Assembly (NCBI RefSeq): GCF_004682055.1
Contig: NZ_QUZU01000048.1
Span: 1-45,350, forward strand
Length of the DNA stretch: 45,350 bases
DNA from: Pseudomonas kairouanensis
GTDB lineage: Bacteria > Pseudomonadota > Gammaproteobacteria > Pseudomonadales > Pseudomonadaceae
Direction: 5' to 3'
Shown: positions 1 to 8,132 of the stretch, in pieces
Layout: every line of letters begins with the position of its first letter
How positions within the stretch are numbered: position 1 is the stretch's first letter
Notes under the pieces: model-generated
What the model was told of the DNA's origin: nothing
The model's input: only the letters and a program-made list of their open reading frames with translations
The model's database searches: none
Made by a program: the position numbers and the translations under genes

Positions 1-511
1 AGCGGTATACGGCCAGTACCAGGTTGTTGGCCACCAGGGAGTCGGCGGTGGAGAAGAAGCCCAGGTTGCGCATGACGATGCGGCGCTCGTCGTCGGTCAG
101 GCCTTCGGGGTTTTTCCACAGGGCGATGTCGGCGGTCATGTTGACCTCTTGCGGCATCCAGTGGTTGGCGCAGCCGTCGAGGTATTTTTGCCAGGCCCAG
201 TCGTACTTGAAGGGCACGAGTTGGTTGAGGTCGGCGCGGCAGTTGATCATGCGCTTTTCGTCAACGGCGACGCGGGCGGCGGAGCCTTCGAGCTCGGCGA
301 GGCCTTCGGCGACGTCGAGTTTGTCCAGGGCGGCCTTGGCACGCACGATGGCGGCCGAGTCGTTGGCGGTGACGTTGCGCGCTTCCAGTGCCGCAGCAGC
401 GCCGGCACCGTCGAGGCGGTCCATGTTGGCTTCGCTTGCATGGCCGGCGTTGGCGCCCTTGATCACCGCTGCACCGGTGTCTTCGTTGTCGACTTCATCC
501 CAACTCAGCAT
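1..511 (-). CDS. nrdB: Ribonucleoside-diphosphate reductase subunit beta, 5' part (runs off window)
   Basis: The first 170 residues of the class I ribonucleotide reductase small subunit, which houses the metal cofactor and radical that lets NrdA reduce ribonucleotides to deoxyribonucleotides in the cytoplasm. The reading starts MLSWDEVDNEDTG and contains the stretches KRMINCRADLNQLVPFKYDW and ANHWMPQEVNMTADIALWK, which I recognise from Pseudomonas NrdB. The N-terminal extension of about 90 residues before KRMINC, including ANAGHASEANMDRLDGAG, is also typical of the Pseudomonas protein. The gene continues beyond base 1, so the catalytic core is not seen. The ATG at 511-509 starts the conserved N-terminus. 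The gene is preceded by a 225-bp gap with two NrdR-type boxes, so it probably has its own promoter. nrdA is not the adjacent upstream gene here; the CHAT operon is. Confidence 0.93.
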   Translation of the reverse strand, partial: MLSWDEVDNEDTGAAVIKGANAGHASEANMDRLDGAGAAAALEARNVTANDSAAIVRAKAALDKLDVAEGLAELEGSAARVAVDEKRMINCRADLNQLVPFKYDWAWQKYLDGCANHWMPQEVNMTADIALWKNPEGLTDDERRIVMRNLGFFSTADSLVANNLVLAVYR

Positions 512-630
512 CGAAATATTCCTTCCTGGTCTGTTCTGACGGTGTGTGAACCCGTCCATAAATAGGCAATTTGCAGGCTTCAAGGCATTGAAATACTGCT
601 CATAGTGTGGTCGGTAAATACCGATGCTGC

Positions 631-678
631 ACACTATGTAGTGGTGTGTTTTGTTTGTGGGCACACTATATGGGGTGT
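631..678 (-). promoter_or_regulatory. Tandem NrdR boxes upstream of nrdB
   Basis: Two 16-bp sites, ACACTATGTAGTGGTG (631-646) and ACACTATATGGGGTGT (663-678), resemble the NrdR consensus aCaCwAtATaTwGtgt. Box 1 matches best in its left half; box 2 matches in both ends. Their starts are 32 bp apart, close to three helical turns, which is the usual arrangement for paired NrdR sites. NrdR is the ATP/dATP-sensing repressor of ribonucleotide reductase genes. The pair lies 120-167 bp upstream of the nrdB start codon, so nrdB is likely repressed by NrdR from its own promoter. Confidence 0.72.
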
Positions 679-736
679 AACAAGGTTGGTCAACGCGACA
701 TCGTGTCATCGACACGTTGACCTGGGTGCGGTCCTG

Positions 737-2131
737 TCAGGGCAGGCACACGGTGGGGTCGCCCAGGGTCACCATGGCCAGGCGGTCCATGGCGAGGAGC
801 TTGGCCTTGAGCATTTTGGCGACGGCGTCTGGTTTGTGGTTGTTGTAGGCCTTGACGCCGTTGGAGTGCTCCAGCAAATACCCCGCGACCGCTGAATAGT
901 AGCCATCGATCGCCATGCCAATGGGTTGCCGTGGATTGGCATGCAGCGCGCGGGTCAGCGGATTGACGATCATCTGCTGAACCAGGACCTGCCCGGTATC
1001 GGGATCCCGTAGGGTCCAGTCGAAGGTCGGCTCGACATGCCCGACGAACGCCCCCAGCGGTTGCTTGGCGCCCAGCAGAGTACGTGGCAGCGAGGCGGTA
1101 CAGGGGCCGATCTCGGCAACCTTGCCGAGCATTTCTCCCAGAGACGACTGCGGGTCCACCAGGCCTCTGAACTCCGAAGGTTTATCGGCCCCTGCGGAGC
1201 AGCAGGCATGGGCGTACCAAATCGCACCGCTAGGGTTCCAGTGTTGTTGCAGCATCTGTACGTTCAACAGGCTTTGGTCGACATCCACCAGCAGCCCCAA
1301 TTGCGCCGCCAGCTGTGCTGGTGAGTCCAGCGGGAAGGTGGCGCCATGACTGGTGGTGAGCACAAACGCCGGTTGTGCCTGTTTCAGCGCCTGGTAGAAG
1401 CTTTGCAGCCGAGCTTGCTCATCGGTCAGGTAGGCGGGCGTAAACCCGTAGCCCGTCAATGTATCGGACACCCGCTTGGCGATGGTCTTGGCCATCAAAT
1501 AGCTGATGTCCGGATGGCCGTGGTTGACCGCCCACACCACGGGCGTGTCGAAGTGGCGCGTGTTGCCTGGCCAGTGGTTGAGCAAACCGTTGATGTAGTT
1601 CTCCAGGCCTGCCTTGTCCAAGTCCAGGCGCCCGACAAAGGCGTCGGTCTGTAAGCGGTACTGGAAACTCCATGGAATCTCCTTGGGAGAGCCAATGATC
1701 AACAGGTAGCGCGGGACCTTGTAGTCACCGATGCCACGGTCGCCGGCCAGATGGGGGTCTGCCGGTGACTTATCGGCGAAGTAGCGACGAAGCTGGCCGG
1801 TATTGGCCAGCTCGCTGCGGTAGCGAAAAACTGGTGCATTACCGCGTTGCACCAGCAGCGCCTTGACACATTCGGGCGCATCTGCAGCCTGGGCTTTCTG
1901 TTCGTCTGTCCAGTCGTCACTGTCAGGCAACACCAAGCCCCAACCGACTTCCTTGTTTTGCCAATCTTCAAGGTCGGCGGCCGGAGGAACGACGCCGTCC
2001 AAGTTAAATTGGTCTTCACTGTCGACATTCACCGACAACGACCAGGCACTGGCAGTCGCAGACACGTCGCCGCTGGCTACCTTGTCGCCGCACCAGGCGT
2101 TGCTGAGCAGGTGTGATGGTTCATTAGCCAT
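737..2131 (-). CDS. Caspase-fold (CHAT/C25-like) putative cysteine protease
   Basis: A 464-residue protein without a signal peptide. A caspase-type dyad can be read: H262 in the motif TTSHGAT after a hydrophobic strand (AFVL), and C310/C311 in WYAHACCSAG after a second strand (GAIW). This His-then-Cys order with about 48 residues between is that of clan CD peptidases (caspase, gingipain, CHAT). A third conserved-looking block, GAFVGHVEPTFDWTL, follows. The N-terminal 140 residues show no known domain to me. The gene is last in a four-gene operon and overlaps the preceding CHAT gene by 8 bp, which suggests translational coupling. The substrate is unknown; partners in the same operon are the obvious candidates. 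I am confident of the fold class and less sure of the exact peptidase family. Confidence 0.72.
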   Translation of the reverse strand: MANEPSHLLSNAWCGDKVASGDVSATASAWSLSVNVDSEDQFNLDGVVPPAADLEDWQNKEVGWGLVLPDSDDWTDEQKAQAADAPECVKALLVQRGNAPVFRYRSELANTGQLRRYFADKSPADPHLAGDRGIGDYKVPRYLLIIGSPKEIPWSFQYRLQTDAFVGRLDLDKAGLENYINGLLNHWPGNTRHFDTPVVWAVNHGHPDISYLMAKTIAKRVSDTLTGYGFTPAYLTDEQARLQSFYQALKQAQPAFVLTTSHGATFPLDSPAQLAAQLGLLVDVDQSLLNVQMLQQHWNPSGAIWYAHACCSAGADKPSEFRGLVDPQSSLGEMLGKVAEIGPCTASLPRTLLGAKQPLGAFVGHVEPTFDWTLRDPDTGQVLVQQMIVNPLTRALHANPRQPIGMAIDGYYSAVAGYLLEHSNGVKAYNNHKPDAVAKMLKAKLLAMDRLAMVTLGDPTVCLP

Positions 2132-3494
2132 GGGTGAAGCCTCCTTGTGCGTTGGGCCGCTGATCTTGCGGAATATCGTCGAGTATCTTGTTCACGATTT
2201 CATCGGCCAGTTCAGGCGGGATTTTTGCCCCGGTGGCGATCAGCAGTTGGGCGGTGGTCCTCAGTCGCACAGCGTTATCGGCCGCAAGGGGGCGCACGAA
2301 CAACTGAGCATCCACACTGCGCACATACAGCACCGGCAATGACCAATGGGGCGAGTTCGGCAGGTTGCCTGCCCGCGATTGAGCGATGGCGTCGCGCACG
2401 TAATACATGATCGGCGCCAGCTCCAGCGTGGTGCTTGCTTGGGTGTTGAGGTCGGTGCGTGCTTGCAGAATCGACACCAGGGTTTCGGGATAGAACGCCC
2501 GCGTAAACCGGTAGGCATCCGCCGACGTGACAGGCTCCATCATCGCCACAACTGCAGGGATCCCGGCGGCGCACACCTTCGCTGCCATGGAGGGTGCGGT
2601 TTGTGTCGCTTTACCACTGGAGCAGCAATTGAGCACCATCAACCAGGGGTTCTTCAGTGTCATGCCCAGTTTAGTCAGGTGCTGGGTGGTGACGGTCACC
2701 GAGCCATGAGGTACGGCGAGTGGATCGGCGTCGTGCCGGGTATGGTCGGCGCTGGTTGCCAGTTCCAGTTGCTGGCCGTTGCTGTCGCTGAGGCCATGGC
2801 AGAAAAAGTGCAGGATATGCGGCGACCAGTTACGAATGGCTTGGGTCAAGTCGCTGGCGTTGGACGGCATTGCCTCAACATTCACGTCGGCCAGGCCGGC
2901 GGCCACTTCGGCTCTAATGCTGTCATACAGGTCCTTGCGCCCCACCAGTATGTTTACGCTGATTTCCAGGCCGATTTTCCGGCCTTGGATAACGGCATCA
3001 CGCAAGGCAGTCCATTCATTTTCCTGATCGTCAATGCCCAGCGCCGAGAGCACCACCATGATTCTGACCGGTGTGACCAACTCACTGGGCGGTATGGGAT
3101 AGGCACTGGTTTGATTGACGATGCGTCCAATGGGCCAGCGCGAGTCCAATGCAACGAATTGATCACTGGTATTACACAGCATCTCCCAGTTGATCCGCTG
3201 GGACGATGCATCGTCGAGCATGATAAACAGCGGGCGTATATCGTTGAGGGGCAGCGTATTCATGGCATCAAGCACCTCGCAAATACCTTGGTGCGAGCGC
3301 AATGCATTACGCACCGCAGCGCCTCGCGCAAGCACGGCGTTTTGCTGGGTCAAGACTGCCAGGTGTTCAGGCGCCAGCGGAAACGGGCAGGGTGGATAGG
3401 GACCGTTGGTGGGGAAGGGGGTGCGCATCACCTGGGCGTACAGGGTGTCACCGTAGGCATCTATGGAAAGAACCGCGCGTGGATAGGGCATCAC
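2124..3494 (-). CDS. CHAT-domain putative protease
   Basis: A 456-residue cytoplasmic protein. The second half carries the CHAT (caspase HetF-associated with TPRs) signature: strand plus catalytic His in HILHFFCHG (H233) and strand plus catalytic Cys in WLMVLNCCSSG (C290/C291), followed by the post-cysteine block AAKVCAAGIPAVVAMMEPV with the downstream RFTRAFY helix typical of the fold. The region 1-140 includes NWEMLCN, recalling the 'IPWELL' element that precedes many CHAT domains. No TPR repeats are evident. The start overlaps the stop of the upstream CHAT-like gene by 4 bp (ATGA), so the two are probably made in fixed ratio. CHAT proteases elsewhere act in programmed cell death or defence (for example bacterial gasdermin cleavage and the TPR-CHAT partner of type III-E CRISPR); that role here is inference. 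Confidence 0.85.
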   Translation of the reverse strand: MMPYPRAVLSIDAYGDTLYAQVMRTPFPTNGPYPPCPFPLAPEHLAVLTQQNAVLARGAAVRNALRSHQGICEVLDAMNTLPLNDIRPLFIMLDDASSQRINWEMLCNTSDQFVALDSRWPIGRIVNQTSAYPIPPSELVTPVRIMVVLSALGIDDQENEWTALRDAVIQGRKIGLEISVNILVGRKDLYDSIRAEVAAGLADVNVEAMPSNASDLTQAIRNWSPHILHFFCHGLSDSNGQQLELATSADHTRHDADPLAVPHGSVTVTTQHLTKLGMTLKNPWLMVLNCCSSGKATQTAPSMAAKVCAAGIPAVVAMMEPVTSADAYRFTRAFYPETLVSILQARTDLNTQASTTLELAPIMYYVRDAIAQSRAGNLPNSPHWSLPVLYVRSVDAQLFVRPLAADNAVRLRTTAQLLIATGAKIPPELADEIVNKILDDIPQDQRPNAQGGFTHG

Positions 3495-4936
3495 TGTTCT
3501 CCCTCATCGGCAATGGTGTGGCCGATGTCGTCATGCGTGCCTCGCTGCTCGGCTTCGCCCAAGGCCTGACGAAATTGCTGGATGGTTTGCATCGCAATGG
3601 ACAAGTCTTGCAAGGCGATTTCCTCGGGGATCACCTCGTCGCGTATCAGCTTCTGGTAGTGCAGCTGGATCTGTTCAGCGGCGCGTTCGGTCGCCGCGAT
3701 GGCGGGTGAAGTGCTGACGGCCGAAGGGGCAGAGTCGGCGGCTGGTGCATCAGTCTCCAGCGCGTAGGTGTCCAGCACGGTTTTCGCCTGTGCGGCATTG
3801 CGCGCATAGCGCACCGTGAGCGCCTCCACGTCCTGTTTGAGCTGATAACGGTCAGGTGGGGCAACGGCGCGCGTGAGCAAATAGGGCTGGCAGTACAGGT
3901 ACAAGCTGGCATGGTTGTACGCGGGGATTTGCCCGCGGGGGGAGTGGATAAACCGGAAACCTTCCTCCAGCACGTCACAAGAGGCGCGCCTTGCGTCGAA
4001 CATCATCATCGGTCCTGGCAGCTTCTGGGCGATTTCATCGGCCAGCACCCGCAAGCCCAGTGCGTTATCGCTGTCCGTCGGAAGACTGAAGGAACTGGCC
4101 CAGGCGCCAACCTGGATCAGAAAGTTAGTCAGTTCGACGGCGCCCACTGCCCCCGAGAGGAAGTCCTCGCTACGCCCGGTTGGCGCCTGGGCAAACAGCA
4201 GCGAACCCTGGCGCCCCGACAAATGCCCATGGCAAATGAAATGCACGGCATCGACACTGTAGCCGCTGAGTGCGGCGCGCATCCAGATCAGCCAAGGTGA
4301 GCGCAGGCTGCTGTCGGACAGCCCGCTGGCGGGGTACGCGTCGGTGGTGTAGACGATCACTTCGCAGTCCAGGTGCCCAGTGTGCAGATGCGCCGCCAGG
4401 TCACTGTCGGCAAACACATGCAGGCGCACTTCGCGGTCAACACCCCTGACGATGGCGCGCAGGGTGTCGAGCAGATCAGCCTCGGCAAAGGCTTTTTCAC
4501 TGTTCAACGGGACGCTGGCGCACACCACCACGTCGAGCTGGTCGACGCTTTTTTGAGGCGGCGGAAAGATAAAGTCCGGCAGCATCAACACTGGAATCTG
4601 GTGTTCTTCAAGCACGCTTTCCCAAGGCAGAAAGTTCAGCGTGCCGCAGGGCTGTACCAGGTGCACCCATAGACATGAATACCCGGCACCGTGTTGTTGC
4701 CATTGCGCATTCAGAGCATCGTTGAGCCCGACGGGGAAGCCCAGTTTTAATTCGTCCGGTGCGTAAAGGGGAACCGAAGAGAGCAACCCGAAGGCCTCTT
4801 GCTCACCGCTCCACAACGGTGTGTCCACCAACACCGGCCCTTGATGGTGCTGCAGGGTGCAGACGACTTCTCCCCTGGGTTTGAGCTCGACTTTCAGGGT
4901 CACGATATCGTTCTGCTGTTTCAGAAAGTTGGCCAT
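3491..4936 (-). CDS. CHAT-like protein, probable pseudoprotease, with C-terminal helical extension
   Basis: A 481-residue protein with the upstream CHAT element NFLPWESVLEE (about 101-111) and the catalytic-His motif VHFICHGHLSG (H236). The expected cysteine motif is missing: there is no cysteine between residues 236 and 319. The post-cysteine block (VGAWASSFSLPTD, then LRVLADEIAQ) follows without it, and C320 lies too late for the usual position. It is therefore likely inactive as a peptidase, or uses an unusual residue. Residues 360-481 form a mostly charged, Ala/Gln-rich helical tail that could mediate pairing. The ATG lies 19 bp after the hydrolase stop, and the 3' end overlaps the active-looking CHAT gene by 4 bp. 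An inactive subunit next to an active one suggests a hetero-oligomer with a scaffold or sensor role (inference). Confidence 0.78.
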   Translation of the reverse strand: MANFLKQQNDIVTLKVELKPRGEVVCTLQHHQGPVLVDTPLWSGEQEAFGLLSSVPLYAPDELKLGFPVGLNDALNAQWQQHGAGYSCLWVHLVQPCGTLNFLPWESVLEEHQIPVLMLPDFIFPPPQKSVDQLDVVVCASVPLNSEKAFAEADLLDTLRAIVRGVDREVRLHVFADSDLAAHLHTGHLDCEVIVYTTDAYPASGLSDSSLRSPWLIWMRAALSGYSVDAVHFICHGHLSGRQGSLLFAQAPTGRSEDFLSGAVGAVELTNFLIQVGAWASSFSLPTDSDNALGLRVLADEIAQKLPGPMMMFDARRASCDVLEEGFRFIHSPRGQIPAYNHASLYLYCQPYLLTRAVAPPDRYQLKQDVEALTVRYARNAAQAKTVLDTYALETDAPAADSAPSAVSTSPAIAATERAAEQIQLHYQKLIRDEVIPEEIALQDLSIAMQTIQQFRQALGEAEQRGTHDDIGHTIADEGEQ

Positions 4937-4955
4937 GACTAGCCCCTCTTATGGG

Positions 4956-6275
4956 TTACGCGTCCTGGCTTGACGCCAGGCTATACGCCAACCACCAGGT
5001 CGATGGGTTGCTGATATCGCCGTGGCCGCTGATCGTACGGCTGCCCTGGATGCCCACCACGCGACCACCGGCACCGAAGTCGTAAGCGTCCAGTGGGTCC
5101 TTGATGTAGGTCGCAGGCTCCTGGGGGGGCTGTGGGCCGAAACCTCCCAACGCCCCGTACTTGCTCGGTGAGCCGGCGGGAGAGGGTTGCTCGCCCAGGT
5201 CCAGGTCACGGCGCAGGGCCAAGTGGAAGGCCTGGCTCAACGCGCTGTCGCGGCTGCTGAAGGTTGCCACCACGGGGCGGGTGATACGTGCAAGGTTGAC
5301 CCGGTAGCCGCCTTGCAGGGTGCTGTCGGGGATCTTTTCGGCGAAGGCATATTGGGAAATGGCTGGTTGCAGCAGCAACGCCGAATGGATCTTGCGCACG
5401 CCTGCGGGCAGGTTGGCGGTGGCGGACATCACCACTTTGCAGCCGTAGGAATGGCCAAGCAAATGCACGCTGGCCTCTGTGTTGGTGGCCAGGATATCGG
5501 CCAGTAACCGCGACACACCGGCGCTGCCCACTTTGCCGGCGCGGTCTTTCATTTGCCAGACGGTGAAGGGCTTGATCAATTGGCGCGGGTCAAGGGACTT
5601 GAGAGCATCAATGACGCCTGCGGGTGTCGGAGGGGTTTGCGGTACGTCGCGCACCACACCGAATTGGTCATAGTCAGGTTCAGGTTCGGCTGCGACGATG
5701 GCCGATACCAGCAGGTCCTGGGCACTGGGCGGGCTGCGTTGCAGGCCTTCATCGTCGTGCTGGCTCTTGAGCGCGTCGGCCAGGATGCCCGCCAGCTCAC
5801 CGGCTTGTTGTGAGGTTAGCCTGGGCGTCTGGGCCAGTGTCAAAAACGCCTCGCGCTGCGTCGCCGGCAGCGACTGGGCAATGTCGAGCACTTGCTCGCG
5901 ACCTTCCTCGATGGAGCCTGCGAAGCGTGGTCCGGTTTCATTGTCAAACCAGGCCAGGGCCTGGCTCGGCCAGAAGATCCCTACCAGCAATGGGTTGTAA
6001 TTGTCCGGGACCTTCAACCCCAGGGCGGTACGCTGGCGGGTGTAGCCGTCGATGAAATTCGCATAACGAGCGCTGGCGACTTCCCAGCCGTTGTTCCAGC
6101 CATGGGAGAAGAAAAAGACATCGGTATGGCCAGCAAGATGGTCCAGCAAGTGCTGGCGGGTCAGCGGCGCTTCGCACTGACCGTCCTTGTCAAACGGCAC
6201 GATGTAGTAGGGGAAGGTCTTGCCTTCGGCAGAGACGCAGTGCTTGAACGGTCCAACGGGCATCAACGCAGGCAT
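4956..6275 (-). CDS. Alpha/beta-hydrolase (serine hydrolase, lipase-like) heading the CHAT operon
   Basis: A 439-residue protein with no signal peptide. It has the oxyanion-side motif DVFFFSHGWNNGW (53-64), the nucleophile elbow HLLGHSYGCK with S276, a candidate acid D343 (FSSRDSALS) and a candidate base H418 (SGHGDIS). This order and spacing complete a hydrolase triad. The insert between the first strand and the nucleophile (about 110-265) is long and may form a lid. The early NNGWEVASARYANFID stretch resembles DUF900/lipase-like cytoplasmic hydrolases. It is the first gene of the operon with two CHAT-type genes and a third caspase-fold gene, which makes it a candidate effector (lipid or ester cleavage) released or controlled by the proteases; this is inference. 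The ATG at 6275 is followed directly by conserved-looking sequence, but the ribosome site is weak. Confidence 0.82.
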   Translation of the reverse strand: MPALMPVGPFKHCVSAEGKTFPYYIVPFDKDGQCEAPLTRQHLLDHLAGHTDVFFFSHGWNNGWEVASARYANFIDGYTRQRTALGLKVPDNYNPLLVGIFWPSQALAWFDNETGPRFAGSIEEGREQVLDIAQSLPATQREAFLTLAQTPRLTSQQAGELAGILADALKSQHDDEGLQRSPPSAQDLLVSAIVAAEPEPDYDQFGVVRDVPQTPPTPAGVIDALKSLDPRQLIKPFTVWQMKDRAGKVGSAGVSRLLADILATNTEASVHLLGHSYGCKVVMSATANLPAGVRKIHSALLLQPAISQYAFAEKIPDSTLQGGYRVNLARITRPVVATFSSRDSALSQAFHLALRRDLDLGEQPSPAGSPSKYGALGGFGPQPPQEPATYIKDPLDAYDFGAGGRVVGIQGSRTISGHGDISNPSTWWLAYSLASSQDA

Positions 6276-6565
6276 ATGCAGGTCCTCAAGGCTTATCTGA
6301 GCAACGAATTAACAGACGATCAGCGTAAGGATTGAGGTGAAGGAGCGAACGACAGCGACCTGATCTTCCTTGTCACGGCACTTTCCGCAATGGCTGTTTT
6401 CCGAGGGGTCGGTTAACGCCGGTTTGCTATTACGCAGCAGTAGATATAGCTGGCAATACGCAACACGCAAGGCGCTTCGGCGGATTTTCACCGGGGTGTG
6501 ATTGAAAGCACCAGCGCCTGTTTCGTGGGTGTTACACAAGGGGCGGACGACAGTCAAAACCTTGT
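6276..6565. other. Intergenic region upstream of the CHAT operon
   Basis: With the oprB terminator, this makes a 345-bp gap between the hydrolase gene and the oprB-type porin gene. It must hold the minus-strand promoter of the CHAT operon. I see no convincing -35/-10 pair; the least bad candidate is around TTGCGT/TATCTA near 6440-6470. An 82-codon open frame at 6309-6557 (minus) has no recognisable features and looks non-coding. Confidence 0.4.
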
Positions 6566-6601
6566 AAAAAGAAGCCCGCCGGCATCATGGACGTCGGCGG
6601 G
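6566..6601 (-). terminator. Rho-independent terminator of the oprB-type porin gene
   Basis: On the minus strand, just past the porin stop codon, a GC-rich hairpin with arms CCCGCCG (6575-6581) and CGGCGGG (6595-6601) is followed by CTTCTTTTT. The stem extends partly inward (GGC/GTC side). The position 20 bp after the stop and the T tract fit an intrinsic terminator ending the rhamnose-locus transcript. Confidence 0.82.
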
Positions 6602-6620
6602 TGTTGAATGCCGGGAGCGA

Positions 6621-7943
6621 CTAGAAATCGGCGATAAACTGCACACCGCCCACCACGGCACCGCTGGTTTGTGTAAGCCCGCCGGGGTACTTCACGTATT
6701 GCAGGTTGGGCCGCACCATCAGCCATTTCGTGGCCTGCACGCCGTAGTTGATCTCGTAGCTGTACTCACGGCGCTGCTCGGGCACGTAGAGCGGGTCGTC
6801 GATGGACGTGACGCCGTTGGCGGTATTGAGCATCTGGGTGTTGCGGGTGTAGCGGTCGCTGACTTGCAGTTTGGACGCGCCCAGGCCAAAGGTATCGTCG
6901 GGGCGTGCGTCGAACGGGCCACGGTAGATGAGGCCGACCTGGATCAGGTTCTTGATCACGCTCTTGTCAGGATCGTTGACCGTGAGGTTGGCGAACACGT
7001 TGAGCCCGCGCTTGTTGTTGCCATCCACGGTGGTCAATTGCTGCTGGCCCGACAGCCACCATCCGCTGTTGCTGGAATACATCCGATACGGCTTTTGGGA
7101 GCTGGCGGCATAGTTGCCATCGGCGTCCTTGAGCATGTCCTTGGTGTCGGCGTTGGCGTAGTAGTAACCGGCGTGGTACTCCGATTTAAGGCCGTTGATT
7201 TGCGCTTTCCAGATCGCTTCGATGGGAAAGCTGGTGCCCTGGGAGCCGCTGATAAACGGCTTGAAGCCATTGCTGGCTTCGGCGTTGCCGGGGTTTTTGT
7301 CATAAGCGCCGACCTGCATTGCGAACTCATCGGTGAACTGGTACTTGGCGCGCACTGCCCACTGGCTGATGGGGAAGCTGTTCCACACACCGTTCCAGTT
7401 GCCTTCCTGGGAACCGCACAGGGTGACGTTCTGGAATTCGCAGGGGAACTGGTCGAAATCTTCACCGTGGCCGAAGCGGCCGAGTTTGAGGGCGAATTTT
7501 TTGTCGAAGAATTTTTGCTCGTACCAGAACTGCGACAGCCGCCAGGCATTGCCGCCGCCGAACACTTCCATGGTGGAGGTCAGGCCGGTGGCGTTGGGCT
7601 GGTGCACGCGGTCGTTGGTGATGTCCTTGCCATGGCGCTCGCCGATACCGATGCGAAAGGTCGCGTCCTGCCAGCCCAGCAGTTTTTGCAAGTCCATATC
7701 GACGCCGAGGATCAGTTGGTCGCTCCAGCGTGCGGTGGTGTGGGAGTTGTAGCCGCCACCGAGGTTGGAGCCGACTTCGCCGACGTATTTGAGGGTGAAG
7801 TCGTAGCCTTGTTCGGCCAGTTGCGGGCGCAGGCCGTTCCAGTCGCCGAGCATGGCGGGGGAGTTTGGGTCGAGCAAACCCGCGCTGTAGGCACAGGTGG
7901 ACATGGCGCTGCACAGCAGGGCCAGGGGGAGGGTGGTACGCAT
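6621..7943 (-). CDS. OprB-family carbohydrate-selective porin
   Basis: A 440-residue outer-membrane beta-barrel with an N-terminal signal peptide (MRTTLPLALLCSAMSTCAYSA, cleavage near residue 21). The sequence LGDWNGLRPQLAEQGYDFTLKYVG after the signal is the start seen in OprB-type porins, and the C-terminus ends in an aromatic residue (VQFIADF) as needed for barrel assembly. Alternating aromatic strands (FWYEQKFF, YHAGYYYA, EYSYEINYGV) run through the protein. AAGGAG lies 8 nt before the ATG. The gene is last in the rhamnose locus, 189 bp after the dehydrogenase gene with a REP pair between. Outer-membrane uptake of rhamnose or rhamnosides is the natural role by context; the sugar specificity cannot be read from sequence. 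Confidence 0.88.
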   Translation of the reverse strand: MRTTLPLALLCSAMSTCAYSAGLLDPNSPAMLGDWNGLRPQLAEQGYDFTLKYVGEVGSNLGGGYNSHTTARWSDQLILGVDMDLQKLLGWQDATFRIGIGERHGKDITNDRVHQPNATGLTSTMEVFGGGNAWRLSQFWYEQKFFDKKFALKLGRFGHGEDFDQFPCEFQNVTLCGSQEGNWNGVWNSFPISQWAVRAKYQFTDEFAMQVGAYDKNPGNAEASNGFKPFISGSQGTSFPIEAIWKAQINGLKSEYHAGYYYANADTKDMLKDADGNYAASSQKPYRMYSSNSGWWLSGQQQLTTVDGNNKRGLNVFANLTVNDPDKSVIKNLIQVGLIYRGPFDARPDDTFGLGASKLQVSDRYTRNTQMLNTANGVTSIDDPLYVPEQRREYSYEINYGVQATKWLMVRPNLQYVKYPGGLTQTSGAVVGGVQFIADF

Positions 7944-8010
7944 GGAAACGCTCCTTGGATTGTTGTTTTTATTGGGGTACTACACAAAACCCAGGCACAC
8001 AGAGGCCCCT

Positions 8011-8100
8011 TGTGGGAGGGGGCTTGCTCCCGATAGCAGTGGCTCAGTCGGTACATGTGTGACTGATACACCGGCATCGGGAGCAAGCCCCCTCCCACAT
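8011..8100. repeat. REP doublet (GGGAGGGGGCTTGCTCCC type)
   Basis: Two inverted REP arms, TGTGGGAGGGGGCTTGCTCC at the left and GGAGCAAGCCCCCTCCCACA at the right, enclose about 50 bp. The unit lies between the SDR and porin genes. Such REPINs are frequent intergenic elements of fluorescent pseudomonads, mobilised by REP-associated tyrosine transposases. It may stabilise the upstream mRNA or lower porin expression relative to the operon. Confidence 0.9.
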
Positions 8101-8132
8101 TGGAACTGTGGTGTTGGGGAGAGAGCGGGGTG

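Noticed and set aside
737..6275. Bacterial gasdermin operon
   Set aside because: None of the four proteins is a short membrane-pore protein with gasdermin features; the partner of the CHAT proteins here is a hydrolase.
6309..6557. An 82-codon minus-strand frame upstream of the CHAT operon
   Set aside because: No ribosome site, no family resemblance, irregular composition; treated as leader or intergenic DNA.
6498..8036. A 512-codon plus-strand frame over the porin gene
   Set aside because: It is the reverse complement of the OprB-type gene, which has a signal peptide, ribosome site and terminator; the plus frame has none of these.
8011..8100. REP pairs as possible CRISPR repeats or terminators with spacers
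   Set aside because: Each unit is a single inverted pair with the typical Pseudomonas REP arms, not a direct-repeat array.
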